This document shows positions 44,309-55,671 of a stretch of DNA of 64,000 bases, piece by piece. The notes beneath the pieces are model-generated. The model was not told the origin of the DNA. It ran no database searches and saw only the letters and a program-made list of their open reading frames with translations. The position numbers were made by a program, and so were the translations under genes. The DNA comes from Scytalidium lignicola (lineage: Eukaryota > Ascomycota > Leotiomycetes): contig NCSJ02000005.1 in assembly GCA_002812745.2 (NCBI GenBank), forward strand, positions 124,001 to 188,000, in the 5' to 3' direction. Position 1 is the first letter of the stretch, and each line of letters begins with the position of its first letter.

Positions 44309-47245
44309 CTATGTTGCAACCGTTGCATTTTTTGCTGACTTTGTTTCACTCCTTTTAGCAAACACGAAGCCAACCTTACATTTTTGATCCTCCAGGGAGC
44401 AAGCTAGGATAGTGTCATCAAGTGCTGCCTTCACAGCCTTGACATCATCAGTTTCGAACCCAAAAATATCTTTAGTTTCTCCCAAGAGTACCGACGTGTT
44501 AATATGCGAGTACTGCATCAATGCCTGCATTTTTCCCTTTGACTGCTTCTTGCGTTTCTTCCTTGCAGCAGCTGCAATCTTCTTCTCCTGAGCTGCTATG
44601 TCTATTTTGGATGCTGGCATGATGATCATTGCCAGATTTTCAGGGAAGTCCGAGTCTGAATCGTCACTACTTTTGACGACTTCCTCTTCACTGTCGACCA
44701 CGACGGGGTTGGCAGAGCTGGGCTGAAGAAAGTTATCCACAGCAGTCCCGCCGCAGGTGCAGCTGAGAAGATCGTGAGTTTGGCACTCAGCTTCCAGGTC
44801 AAGCCTAAACAAATCCCGCAGCTCTTCTGCTGAGAAGCTAGTTTCGCTTTTCTTGCCATCAACAACACTATCAGCTAAGCCTGTTTTTGTGATCTGTCGT
44901 TGAAATATCTTCTCGTCCATCCCACCAGCCATCAAAAACCTATAGATCTTTACAGGTCGTTTCTGCCCGGGACGATGGATACGAGCCATAGCTTGTTGGT
45001 CGGTTGCCGGGTTCCAATCAACGTCAAAGAGAATCAGACGAGACGCTCCAACCAAATTAATGCCTACACCACCAGACTTTGCTGAAAGCAAAAAAGCAAA
45101 TGTTTTTGATGCTGGACTATGATTAAATGATTCCACAAGTCCCTGACGTTTCGCAGATGGAGTACTTCCATCGAGGCGAAGAAATGTTAAACCTAAAGAA
45201 GCTAAATGGTTTCCGAGAAGATCTAGAGTTGAGGTGTAGTTTGACACGATAACTATCTTTTCGGAAGTGGTCGATGATAGCTCCTTCACTAATCTATCTA
45301 ACAATCGAAATTTGCTACTTGATGCAGTTGGTTTTTTCTTGAGCAATTCTAATGGCATACTCTCCAGCAACTGAGCGACATTTGGACTAGAAGGAGTCTC
45401 ATTTTCTTGTCGTTCAAGCAAACCTGGTGCGTTGCAGACCTTCTTAAGGATGGTGATAAGTTGTAAAGCGCTCTCTGAGCTTCCAAGAACTTTACCAAAC
45501 ACTGGAGAATCTAGTACGTGCTGATAAACTTGTGCCTGAACACTTGTTGGTTTGCAGAAGATAACATATTCCGTTTTTGGCGGGAGAAATTTAGACATGA
45601 CCTCTGCTGTACGACGCAAGATGAACATATTAGTTATAGAAGAGAGTTCTTGTCTCCTATCATTTCCATCCTCTATCTCATTCTCTGAGGCTCCCGGCTC
45701 CCTACTCCTCAATATTGGGCCTTCAAATTCTTTCTTGAAGGAGTTATAAGTCCCAAGCAATCCAGGGTTTATGAAGTCCACCATAATGAAGAACTCAGAG
45801 AGATCATTTTGCAATGGGGTGCCTGATAAGATGATCCGTCTAGGAGTATTTAGTGACCGAATGGCTTGCGCCGATTTGTTCTGGGCTGTCTTTAGTCTAT
45901 GGCCTTCGTCTGCCACGACAAGATCAATTCCACTGCCTTTTTTAAGTTCCTCTTGAACGTTTCTCAGCTTTTCATACCCTATTATCATCACACTGTAGCT
46001 CTTCCCATGAGTAAAATCACTAAGCCTAGTGTTCTTATCATCTGCCACAAATACCCCTATCCTCTCGTTTCCTAACCATCTCCGAAATTCTTTTTTCCAG
46101 TTATCTATCAATGTCACAGGGCACACGATCAATGCTTTCTTGATGACTGGTTCCGAACCGTGGATAGGATTCTGCTTCAACAGAGTCCAAAGCAATGTAA
46201 TAGTCTGTAACGTTTTGCCTAAGCCCATCTCATCTGCTAAAAGTGCGCCTTGGCCATTGAAATCGCGCATACCCATCACACATTCATAGAGAAATTTAAT
46301 CCCCTCCTTCTGGTGCTCAAAAAGCTTCTGGCTCAAAAATGGATCGATAACGACGTCAACTATCTGTTTCCCTTTTGGACACTCCTTTGGTCTCTTCATA
46401 ACCATTGCCCCCGGTGCATTAGGGTCATGTCGTGGAGTTGGTCGTCCACCAGTGCTCTTAGGTAAAACTGTGCTAGAAATGAGGGGTGTCTTAAATTGTG
46501 AGGTACTGCTACGGGATGCACCGTAAAAGTCTTTTGCAGGGATAGTAGGTAGATATGTCCTAGCAATATCTTTCGTATTGTCTTTAGAAGACTTTCCTGT
46601 AGTAGGCTGTGCGGTTTTAATAGGTTTGCTAGGGATGCTAGGAACCCGCGAACCTAGGCTCTGCGACTCCGGTGTATTTGGGATATCTCTTCTGGACACA
46701 TAGTCTTTGCGTGATATGATCTCGTCAACCTCGACATCCTTACCACCAATACTAAGCGTGCTTCCCGGTAGAAGGGGCTCTAAACAGGCGGATTTTCCCA
46801 TTTCCCGCCCTGAAACATCGTGAAGTCGTGCATATCCATCCGACACCGATAAAAAGCCATCTCCGTCCCAAGTTTTATGCTTCTTAGTCGTGAACTTGCG
46901 CCTTCACGAGTGATATTAGTCCTTATCAAAGTAATTAGGGATTTCTTCTTACCAGAGAACTCTATAGTATGCCCCGCCTCGTTCACTACTTATGCTCGCT
47001 GTTTCTACCACAGGGGCATTTTTAACCGGTATTAATGGCTTTCTTGGAGCGGTCGTGGCAAGAGAAGAGGCCAGAGGAAGACGTCGAGGTGGACTGTCTT
47101 CTACGACATGTATTAATCGTCTCTTTTTTGTCGGCCTATCACCTAATACAATATCGTCTTCAGCTGGATCAGTTAAGACCGCCTTTGGTCCATTCTTAAT
47201 GAGGGGTGGCTTAAAAGGCTTCCACATTCTCAATTGCTTCAGCAT
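44309..47245 (-). CDS. RDH54: RDH54/TID1-type Swi2/Snf2 DNA translocase
   Basis: Rad54-family ATPase that moves on double-stranded DNA and removes or remodels Rad51/Dmc1 during homologous recombination. Exons 47245-46953 and 46901-44309 sum to 2,886 bases (961 residues). The N-terminus MWKPFKPPLIKNG and the downstream KFTTKKHKTWDGDGFL are RDH54-specific. Helicase motifs are Walker A DEMGLGKT (about residue 323), DEGH in VVADEGHRL, SGTPLQNDL, then in the C-terminal lobe SNYTSTLDLL, LDGST, SAKSGGVGINL and DWNPATDQQAMARIHRPGQKR. The zinc-like tail CQTHDLLSCTCGG is also typical. An alternative start is the Met at 47227 (MWKPFKPP). It appears intact. Confidence 0.95.
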
Positions 47246-47716
47246 AAGTCTGAAGATATCAACGCGATTGTTTGACACGAATCTCGCGTCATGTCAAAAC
47301 GCGAAGTCACGTGCCATAAATACTCGCTCTTTAATTCCACAGGATTCTCAAAAGAGAAAATTTCTTAGCTACAATTAGAGTCTAGGGTAAAATTAGGTTT
47401 CTTGTAGGACATAGAATGGGATGAACACGGAGACTAGTTATCCATTAACAAAAAAGTCGGGGAGGGGCTGGGTCAAATGCTATAAAATCTATAATATTTA
47501 TTATCAAAGTCCCGTTTTCAACAACTACTAAAAATTATTCGTTTCATGAAAATGNAAAATGTCGTAAATCATAGAACCTCTACTCCATATCACCATTCTT
47601 TCCTTCTAAAAGAAGCATTCAATGTCCTCTATATCTCTCAACCCCGGCTAGCTGAAGCTTTATGCTGCTGTCCTTGCGCTCCTATCACCAGCTCATTTTC
47701 AGGTTTTCTCTGCCCA
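47246..47716. other. Short intergenic region between RDH54 and APP1
   Basis: RDH54 promoter and APP1 3' region. An N at 47,555 sits beside an A run. No gene is seen. Confidence 0.5.
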
Positions 47717-50560
47717 TTACTGCTTAGATCTCATTTTCCTCATAGCGTCCTCGATCATTTTCACGGCTTCAACGGATACGTCATCCCCAACTCTCCAACT
47801 CCTCAGTGCCACGCCTTTAGCATCTAATATCCTCTTTGCGTGCTGCCAGCGACGTTTCCAGAGCTCAAGTTTCTTGTTCACAGGAGCAGAGGCGTCGGCA
47901 TCACTAGCATAGTTATATGTGTTGCTGTTAGATAGATCGGAATTGGTCCTAGTCGGAAGATGACTTGTAACGGTAGCTGTCATACTTGCTACGGAGGCAG
48001 CGGTACTTCGCCGAGGTGGAGGCGGAGGAGGTTTCTCAGAGGACCTCGTTTTGGGGATCTCGGGAGGCTGTGGTGAAGCTGAAGGAGTTCCAGCTGGGTT
48101 ACTATAAATATGTGATCTGATTTCCGGAAGAGCATTGTAAGCCTCCGAAACCTTATCCTTAGCAAATAAAAGGTAGCCTCCACTAGACGAATCGGTATTT
48201 GAGGGATTCTCACTTTGTGCGAGTGTATTCGAAGGCGGATCTTGTCGACCCGGAGCACGACGAGGTTTTGGAGGTGGTGGTGGAACACGATTCTTGATTG
48301 CAGAAGGCGATGTGTTGTCTGCCAAGTCTGGCATGCTCGATATTCGTAACGACGAAGGTTTAGCAGGTCGAGGAGGAGGAGCACGACGGTTCTGATCCCC
48401 GACAGATGTACGGGATGGTGAGTCTAAGGTTTCTAGATCTGCGAGGTGTTGAGGCTTGTTGGTACTTTTCGATTCTGGTTCATCGTTTAAATCAATCAAG
48501 TTGTCCACTGTTCCTGGTCCGTCACTTCCCTGCACCACTGCGTCGGAGACTGGACGTCGAGGAAGTGGCGGCGGGATGCTCTCGGGACCAGTAGACATTT
48601 TTGATGAAGCTATACTTCCTTTTCTTGAAGGAGATTGTATCTTTCCATTTCGCTGGTCAAGGCTTAGAGGGCCCATCGTGGGGTTGAAGAACCCGTGAGA
48701 AGGATATGGGGTTGTGACATCTCGGATGAACACTGCAATTACTCTTCCAGGATTGGCCAAAACAACATCTGTATAAACCTCCAAATCTGCTTCTCCACTA
48801 TCACCAATAAGGACAAATTTTCTCTCTGGGAAATCTCTCATAATTTTCTCTAACGTGCTCTTTTTTCTTTCTGCAACCGGCTCAAAAATGCCCTGTAACA
48901 TTCCGCTATATTGCTTTAAGTGGTATGATCCGGGAGGTAGTCCCGCCTGTCGAAAGAAGCTCACTAAGACTGGAAATAGCTGCCATGGAGAGTTTGACAC
49001 ATAATGGATATCCACACCCATATCATACATTTTATTATACCATTTTCTGACTCCATCAATGCTCAGATCTGAAAGGTCGCGGACGAATGCATTCCTAAAA
49101 ATTTCTCGGGCTCCACTACTAATTGAAGTGTGTTTAATGGTATCGTCAACATCACTGATAATGCTCACACCTATTGGTTCTGTGATTGTGACTTTTTCTG
49201 TGATTGAGAGGTACTCAGTAGCTAGGACTCTCACATGAGTAGGTACGAAGTCCAAAGCTGCCCGGACGCTGAAATGCCCAGCGTCATCAGTTACTACACA
49301 CCTGGAGACCGAGCTCTTATCATCATAAAAAAATACTGTGATCGGCGCGGCAATTAAAGGATTGGTCAAGAAAGGTAATAAACGTGCCATCAGGTTAGAG
49401 TTTGCAGCTAGCAATTCTTCTTGAGTCATATCAGATGGCTGATTCCAAGATACCTTCTTTTGAAGATGACCAGGGCCTTCAGGTTCACTGTATGATTTAG
49501 GAGTAACGCTACCACTGCGACTGCTGCTCCTAGAATTCGCACCACTAAAGTCATATTCCGGCTTTGGTTGTTCGCTGTATCCTCCACGCGCGGCAATCTG
49601 TTCCTCTCCTTGTCCCTTTCTAAGAATCTGTTCTGCTTCTTGGGCAATATTCTCTTGCTCCCTTTGTGATTCATGTCTTGCATGAAGGGATGGAGCTACA
49701 TCTGGACTACTCTCTCTACCAGTACCACTCCCTCTAGGTGGTGCGGGTATGCCGCTTAACTGACGAGCTATTCCAATCAGAAGACGGTTCCTCCTAGTCA
49801 ATGGCCCTCGGTGCGGAGAATAAATCCAGCCTCGAATATCCACATCCACTATAGCTCTATCATCCTCATATTTCTGCCATTCTCTAGCCCAGTATTCGGG
49901 ATCTCCTACTCCATCGCCGTCTCTATCTTTGTTCTCCGATACATTCGGGTTTGGTGGTTTCTTAAAGTGCCTCTTTGCGTATGAAGGAAAGAGAACAAGC
50001 TGTTCATCATCATGCATAACAATGCCTGCGTGCGGAAATTCACCCGGTATGCTCCTCGACCCCCAATGCTCATCCGTATTGTTTGCGCCCCATTTTTCTG
50101 AGTATGACTGCTGGTATGACTGCCTAATCTCATTTGCGGCCTTGAGGTAGCCTGCAAATTTCTTTCTACGAGCTCCACGTTCTCGACCTTCCGGAGCACC
50201 ACTATATGCACCTCCACTGCCGCCAAAACCTGGCAGGGAGCCAGACATAATCACCGGCTTGCGTCCCACATTCGCATCGTCTCTAGGATAACCGCGTAAG
50301 AACCTGCTCCCCCGGTTCCGGAGATTGTTGAGAACTCCTGCTCCTGCAACCTTCTTCTCCTTATACCGCTTCTGGCGCCTGACCAGGTAGTTGTATATCC
50401 GAGACTGCGCTCGATACTTGAAGTATGGTAAAGTCTCGAACCGGAAATCTGCGAATCTTTCACGGGTAGTGCGCCGGGGATGCGGAAACAGGTAGCGGAA
50501 TAAACTCTGGCGGTGGTGAGGATGGCCAGCAGGTCTGGACCGGACTGGTAGAGGAGCCAC
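47717..50560 (-). CDS. APP1: APP1-type phosphatidate phosphatase (DUF2183)
   Basis: Mg-dependent phosphatidate phosphatase that converts phosphatidic acid to diacylglycerol at cortical actin patches. The catalytic DxDxT motif is seen as DVDDT in SIISDVDDTIKHTS (about residue 470), with FRNAFVRDLSDLSIDGV, YVSNSPWQLFP and FVLIGDSGEADLEVY around it. The C-terminal third is Pro-rich with many SH3-ligand-like PPPPPP and PPLPRRP runs, as in App1 homologues that bind actin-patch SH3 proteins. The N-terminal RFADFRFETLPYFKYR to QKRYKEKK is also conserved. The upstream end given is an in-frame GTG, not an ATG. The frame continues upstream to a stop near 50,680, so a small 5' exon with the real start probably exists; the next in-frame ATG lies at MSGSLPG. 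Confidence 0.92.
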   Translation of the reverse strand: MAPLPVRSRPAGHPHHRQSLFRYLFPHPRRTTRERFADFRFETLPYFKYRAQSRIYNYLVRRQKRYKEKKVAGAGVLNNLRNRGSRFLRGYPRDDANVGRKPVIMSGSLPGFGGSGGAYSGAPEGRERGARRKKFAGYLKAANEIRQSYQQSYSEKWGANNTDEHWGSRSIPGEFPHAGIVMHDDEQLVLFPSYAKRHFKKPPNPNVSENKDRDGDGVGDPEYWAREWQKYEDDRAIVDVDIRGWIYSPHRGPLTRRNRLLIGIARQLSGIPAPPRGSGTGRESSPDVAPSLHARHESQREQENIAQEAEQILRKGQGEEQIAARGGYSEQPKPEYDFSGANSRSSSRSGSVTPKSYSEPEGPGHLQKKVSWNQPSDMTQEELLAANSNLMARLLPFLTNPLIAAPITVFFYDDKSSVSRCVVTDDAGHFSVRAALDFVPTHVRVLATEYLSITEKVTITEPIGVSIISDVDDTIKHTSISSGAREIFRNAFVRDLSDLSIDGVRKWYNKMYDMGVDIHYVSNSPWQLFPVLVSFFRQAGLPPGSYHLKQYSGMLQGIFEPVAERKKSTLEKIMRDFPERKFVLIGDSGEADLEVYTDVVLANPGRVIAVFIRDVTTPYPSHGFFNPTMGPLSLDQRNGKIQSPSRKGSIASSKMSTGPESIPPPLPRRPVSDAVVQGSDGPGTVDNLIDLNDEPESKSTNKPQHLADLETLDSPSRTSVGDQNRRAPPPRPAKPSSLRISSMPDLADNTSPSAIKNRVPPPPPKPRRAPGRQDPPSNTLAQSENPSNTDSSSGGYLLFAKDKVSEAYNALPEIRSHIYSNPAGTPSASPQPPEIPKTRSSEKPPPPPPRRSTAASVASMTATVTSHLPTRTNSDLSNSNTYNYASDADASAPVNKKLELWKRRWQHAKRILDAKGVALRSWRVGDDVSVEAVKMIEDAMRKMRSKQ

Positions 50561-51140
50561 TTTTAGTAGCAGTGGTGGGAGTAAGCTGGTTGATATAAGA
50601 ATAATGCGATAAGGTGAGGTATTTCTACTTCCAATTAAAGCAATGAGCAGTAGAGCATACTTGGTCGCAGCTTCAGGCAGGAGTCAAAATTATAATCTTG
50701 CCATCAGAAAGTAAAAACTGTAGGAAAGGGAGATGGTTTTGGTTTCCTTTGTCAAGTAGAGCTGTGATGGTTAAGACAAATTGTGCTTCGAGCACACTGA
50801 AACTCGGCACGGAAGGCACTATTGAACTGACGTAAGGGTAGTAAGGCTAGCTGGCTAGGTACAGTAGCGAGAGCTTAATTGTTGTAACAGCGGCTCAGGG
50901 GCCGTGTATATACGACACAACAGAGTGTCACCAACCGTGGGATGTCTTAAAATATTAAAAGTTATTTCACAAAATCAAATTACATGGGGACTCTACTAAG
51001 TCTTATTAATGCGGTNAAAAAAAATATCAATTTATCAGTATTTTACAAAAGGTACGTATGCTGCAAAAAACCTAGCCTGTCCGATATCAAAGATGAAAAA
51101 CTCCAAAAAGTATACAGAAATGTGAATTCCTTGAAGTAAC
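50561..51140. other. Intergenic, APP1 upstream region
   Basis: May contain the first APP1 exon. An N at 51,016 lies beside an A run. No other feature is seen. Confidence 0.45.
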
Positions 51141-53696
51141 TCAGAAGCGAAGTCCAGGTATCATTTCTGAATAGCTAGGATAAATCTGCTGGCTCACTGT
51201 CGTTGTTTTTCCTACATCTATTTCCCGCTCTTGTCTCTGTCGATGGCGTCTTGCATGTGTTTCTTGCCACCTATGTCGCATTGGAAGAATTCCATTTGTA
51301 CCACCTCGTGAATTGAAATGATTACAAGAGCTTGTTCTTGGCTCGAACTCCTCATGATAGTCATGTTTTCTTCTTTTTTGCTTTGGCTCTCTAGCTGCCT
51401 CGTAATAATCATCAGGATTGTATTCCTCAAGGCTTTCTTCGTCAGATTCATAGCAATTTCTTTTCCGTGTCTCCTTGTTCTTTGATTGCCTTGTGGTATG
51501 ATTGAGAGGATTACCATTTTTATTCTGGTGGCCTCGGTCTATTCTCTGGGGTATTTGACTGGCTTGATCAGCCCTGTCGTCAATATTCTCAATCTCATCG
51601 TCATCGTCATCATCATCGTCGTATTCGTAGTCTGAGTCCTCACCACGCATTCGCCTTCTATTTTTTGCGCGTCCTCTCTCTTTCTGCTTGCGCTTTTGTT
51701 TGTGCTTCTCTCTTTTCTTCAGCTTTTCTTCCCGAATCTTCTTTTGGTTCTCCGCGTATAAATCGAGATTTCCCATCCATTTTGCAATATGATTACCTCC
51801 ACGTCTATTTCGAAGGCTTTGGCGACTTGAGGATTCGCGGTATATATGTTCACGAGTAAGAATGAAGGTCAAGCTGTCTTCATAATTCCAATTGGCTCGA
51901 GAAACCCCGGGCACAGAATCTTTAATAAATTCTATCGCCCTTGAGAGCATCTCTGGATGGTCTCGAGCAATTGACATCTTGTTTTTATCCTCATACTGTA
52001 GACGACGGTTATCTGGTTTGACGTTATACTGCTTGCAAATCAAAGGGAAATCAAGGAACTTTTCCATGCAATAAAGATGCACATACCCTGAATTATGAAA
52101 AGGATCCTTTGGAGGACCCGGGACCCTCTCATCAAATGCAATACGAAATTGTCCTTTTCGAATTGTTTTCGTCCTAATTGGGCAATTCTTAAAGCGGCAC
52201 GTATTGGACTCTCTGTGGGGATACCGGCCTCCACAGTCGAATGGAGTGACCTGGATCCAGAGAGTGAGGCCAAAATCTGAATGCTGGGGTTTAAAGTGAC
52301 TATTTATGGGATGCATCTGAATGAACGTTAATATTTCTTCTGGGGTGAATCTCAACGAATGCTCGAGCTCTCCATATAGGGTATAGTGGAAGGAAACTGG
52401 CCCTCTTTTGCTTGGTCGTTCCCATTCCGGTGGCCGCTTTCTTAGTTGGTACTGATACTTCTTTTTACTCTCTTTAGGCTTATCAGCATATGCTGTATTT
52501 GAATTTGTTTCATGAAGATCAGGAGTTGGGGATCTGCTCTCTATTGGGGTGAATCCAGAGGCAGTATTTGAGAAACTTTTGTCGATGCTATGCCGTGGCT
52601 GCATTTCATAAAATCTGGACTGCGGCCAACTCACAACAGCGGATGTCGAATCACAACCAGGCCTTTGATTCTCCTTTTGCAGTGGAGGGGCTTTTGGTAA
52701 GGCTGGAAGATGTAACCCGTTGACTTGGCGCGGTTTCTCTTGTGATGGTAAGTTTTCGTGTAGCGAACTTGATGGTGAATGTTGCCCTGCATTGATGTTA
52801 GGGGACTGGAATTCTTTAGGCTGCATGTTATCGGCATTTATGAGACGGGGACTAAGTGCCAGTGGCATGGACAACATGCTCTTGGCATAGTTGATACTCT
52901 GAGAACGCCTGGCAGAACGTCTGACAGAGTTAACTTGCCTAGAAAGCTGATCAGGAACACCTTGAAAATCTGACTGAGCTATGTCATCGTCAAGAGGTGG
53001 AACGTTATCAAACTCGGCTGTTACCCAATCTTGAGGAATAAAACCAATGTCGTTCTCGCTCCATGTATTTTCAGGTTCCTGGTGAGAATCTGTCAAATCT
53101 GCACCCATAAATGCATCGTTGCCATTTGCTAACCCTTTTATGGAATTGAGCATATTGACAGTATCGGAATAACTGTTAGCTCCGTCAACACTTAGTGGCC
53201 TTGGATCTTCGCCGCTAAATAAAGGATCTACATTGTGTGCAGGAGCAGAAGGTTGCATGTTCTCATGTAAACAACCGTCATCGTTGAAAAATTCAGATAA
53301 ATCTGGAAAATTATACTCACCGAGTCGAGGATTAAACTCATCGAGGAGCTGAGACTGTGAGTCTATGTTCTCTGTAGAAGTTATTGGTTTTGTAAGAGGG
53401 AACACCTCACCAGTGTTGACAGGAAAATCAGTACCTTGTAAGGTGTCGAACTCGGAATTAAAGAAATTCTGGTTGTCCAAAATATTCGGGTTATTGAGAG
53501 GAAGATTTGGAAATTCGGGGTGGTCCAGCCTACCTTCTAAATAATCGAGCACGGGGTCATTGAGAGGAAGTTGTGTGTTCTCCCAACCCTCTAGATAACC
53601 AACGCCAGCGTCGTTGAGGGACTCCATCATTGATTCAAATGAAATATCCACCGGTTCCTGTAATAAAGGTTGATGACTATCAATAGGCTGAGCCAT
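51141..53696 (-). CDS. Large acidic/basic orphan protein with a CxxxC...HxxC zinc-like module
   Basis: 851 residues in one exon. I chose the ATG at 53696 (MAQPIDSHQ); the frame is open upstream to a GTG at 53765. The N-terminal half is acidic and repetitive (NDPVLDYLEGRLDHPEFP-like, LPLNNPNI). A basic stretch follows (KKKYQYQLRKRPPEW). The core about residues 440-600 has CRFKNCPIRTKTIRKGQFR, AFDERVPGPPKDPFHN and GYVHLYCMEKFLDFPLICK. This arrangement of two Cys, KG-FR, then HxxC resembles PARP-type zinc fingers. The C-terminus has a charged coiled-coil (KKIREEKLKKREKHKQKRKQ), a DSDYEYDDDDDDDDE run and bipartite basic segments. A nuclear, chromatin-linked role is my inference. I know no named family. 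Confidence 0.8.
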   Translation of the reverse strand: MAQPIDSHQPLLQEPVDISFESMMESLNDAGVGYLEGWENTQLPLNDPVLDYLEGRLDHPEFPNLPLNNPNILDNQNFFNSEFDTLQGTDFPVNTGEVFPLTKPITSTENIDSQSQLLDEFNPRLGEYNFPDLSEFFNDDGCLHENMQPSAPAHNVDPLFSGEDPRPLSVDGANSYSDTVNMLNSIKGLANGNDAFMGADLTDSHQEPENTWSENDIGFIPQDWVTAEFDNVPPLDDDIAQSDFQGVPDQLSRQVNSVRRSARRSQSINYAKSMLSMPLALSPRLINADNMQPKEFQSPNINAGQHSPSSSLHENLPSQEKPRQVNGLHLPALPKAPPLQKENQRPGCDSTSAVVSWPQSRFYEMQPRHSIDKSFSNTASGFTPIESRSPTPDLHETNSNTAYADKPKESKKKYQYQLRKRPPEWERPSKRGPVSFHYTLYGELEHSLRFTPEEILTFIQMHPINSHFKPQHSDFGLTLWIQVTPFDCGGRYPHRESNTCRFKNCPIRTKTIRKGQFRIAFDERVPGPPKDPFHNSGYVHLYCMEKFLDFPLICKQYNVKPDNRRLQYEDKNKMSIARDHPEMLSRAIEFIKDSVPGVSRANWNYEDSLTFILTREHIYRESSSRQSLRNRRGGNHIAKWMGNLDLYAENQKKIREEKLKKREKHKQKRKQKERGRAKNRRRMRGEDSDYEYDDDDDDDDEIENIDDRADQASQIPQRIDRGHQNKNGNPLNHTTRQSKNKETRKRNCYESDEESLEEYNPDDYYEAAREPKQKRRKHDYHEEFEPRTSSCNHFNSRGGTNGILPMRHRWQETHARRHRQRQEREIDVGKTTTVSQQIYPSYSEMIPGLRF

Positions 53697-55671
53697 TTTT
53701 TTCCGTGCTTGATCGCAAGTAAAATCGGATATAATCGAATGCTTTTCAAGGATCAATCCAGTCACGGACAGATGTATATATGTTCACTACGATGAGTGAT
53801 GTTATTTGGGGAACAACCAAAATTCAATTAGGGGTGGATTGTCCATCCTAATTAAATATGCTGCTAGAACAACATAATTTGTGCTTTCGATGGATCGAGA
53901 ACAAAGAAACAAGAACGTATGAAAACAAGAACTATTGTTCATAAATGAAGAGACCAGTATTCCCTTTCAAATTATCCATTGTTTTCAGTATACTTAGTGC
54001 TTGCACAAAGGACATTGTTCACAAAGGTACCATTGAAGGACAAAGAAGAGCCAAGAGACGTAACATTTTACTGTAATTCCTAACTATGGCGTAAAGATGA
54101 AAGATAGCGGGGCCACAAAGGGGAAAGATGTATCAATAAAACTTCACTCCAAATATAGATATCCATCTAATTAGGCAAAGGAGTGGTGTCAACTTTTTAC
54201 TAAAGATAATTAAAAAAAACCCAACCAATGTTAATAAACTAAAGACCAAAGCTTGACAAAGTTGCCAATTGCCCTGAAAGTAGGCGTTTCTAAGGGGAAA
54301 GGCTGTTTTATGATACCAAAACATCAATATACGAATTCTCGATAATATTTTATGCATACGGATTACTCCTATTGATCTCCTAGGTCCTAACTTCAGATCT
54401 AGTCCGACAGTCCTAATGCGTATCTAATAAGATTACCGCTTTGTTTTAGTTCTTCCAGTAACAACAACAAGCAACCGGACATAATTAAGCACCGCGGCCT
54501 TATTCTCGCGGTGTGTACGGAGGTAATGAATGGCCTTCGGTACACAATCCCGAGCTTTTGTGGGTAATTCCCCTTAAATCCTTATCATGTCCGTCTATGC
54601 CGAACAGCAAATGCTAATTATAACTCGATTTAGAAGACGTTAGACCTAATTTTAGTAATCTAATACAGTAACAATCATCTAGTGGATCTTAAATCTAGAG
54701 TACCCGCAAGTATGTGTGGATTACCTTATCTCAAATGCGCGGGTATGGTGGATACTATATTCAACTACCGATCCGCATCAAATCCCGTAACAATGCCGTA
54801 AATCCCGGATAGTCATCTACCCTCACCAAGCATTTAGCACTTTCTAGGCAATCATCAAAAGATGCAACCTGGATACTCTTGCTGTCTTACTCTCAGATCA
54901 CACTCATCACAGAAAAAGCTAAGGGACAAATTTTCAGAAGGCAAAGCAAGTGTGTTATTGATCCCCCGCTCGAAACTACCATTAAACCAAACAACATATT
55001 CAATATGTTATCCCACACAATACAACTCGCCAGTTATTATTAAAATCCCATAAACTCAAACAAGCTTTTTTCCCTTGGATATATATTAAGCCCAATCCAA
55101 CACATATAAATCCCAAGACTACCCAGGAGCTAGTGCAAAATTGCAAAGCTCAGTCTTCCTAACAATCCAACAATCAACTAAACGCCGTTCCCATGCAAAT
55201 GCTTATTCAATATTAGGTAAGGATCGTGGGTGCTACTATTCGTACAGAAGGTCATAGCGTGAACTCGTCATTCGTCGTAAAAATGCGATGTGAGGTCGTA
55301 ACAATGCTCGAGTTGTTCATAACTCGGAAAGGAGAGTCGTTAAAAAAACAATATTAGCTGGGAGATATCTGGTCCCAGGGCACACAAATCGAGGCTAATC
55401 GGGCCGTAAAATCATAATCGTAAAGGAGTGACATGAATATTTTTAAAAAAAACAATGGAGAAATCAATGCTCGCGGCCTTTGCCTTTCGGGTCATTCGTA
55501 GAAGGTTCGCGAGGAGGGTTGCTTGGAAGAGAAACGGTAGGTATTTGGTACATCTGCGGGTCGTAATGCTGTGACTCGAACGTGGTGTTGTGATGCTGGG
55601 CGTAGTGATGCGGCTCGACTTTAAAACGAGGTGATGAGGTCCTGGTCGTATGTTAAGACTTGGTCCGACGA
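53697..55671. other. Intergenic, about 2 kb, no gene seen
   Basis: Promoter of the orphan protein and 3' region of the regulator at 55672. AT-rich in the middle, with no conserved coding frame. A poly-A-like TTTTTAAAAAAAACAATGG lies near 55,441. Confidence 0.5.
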
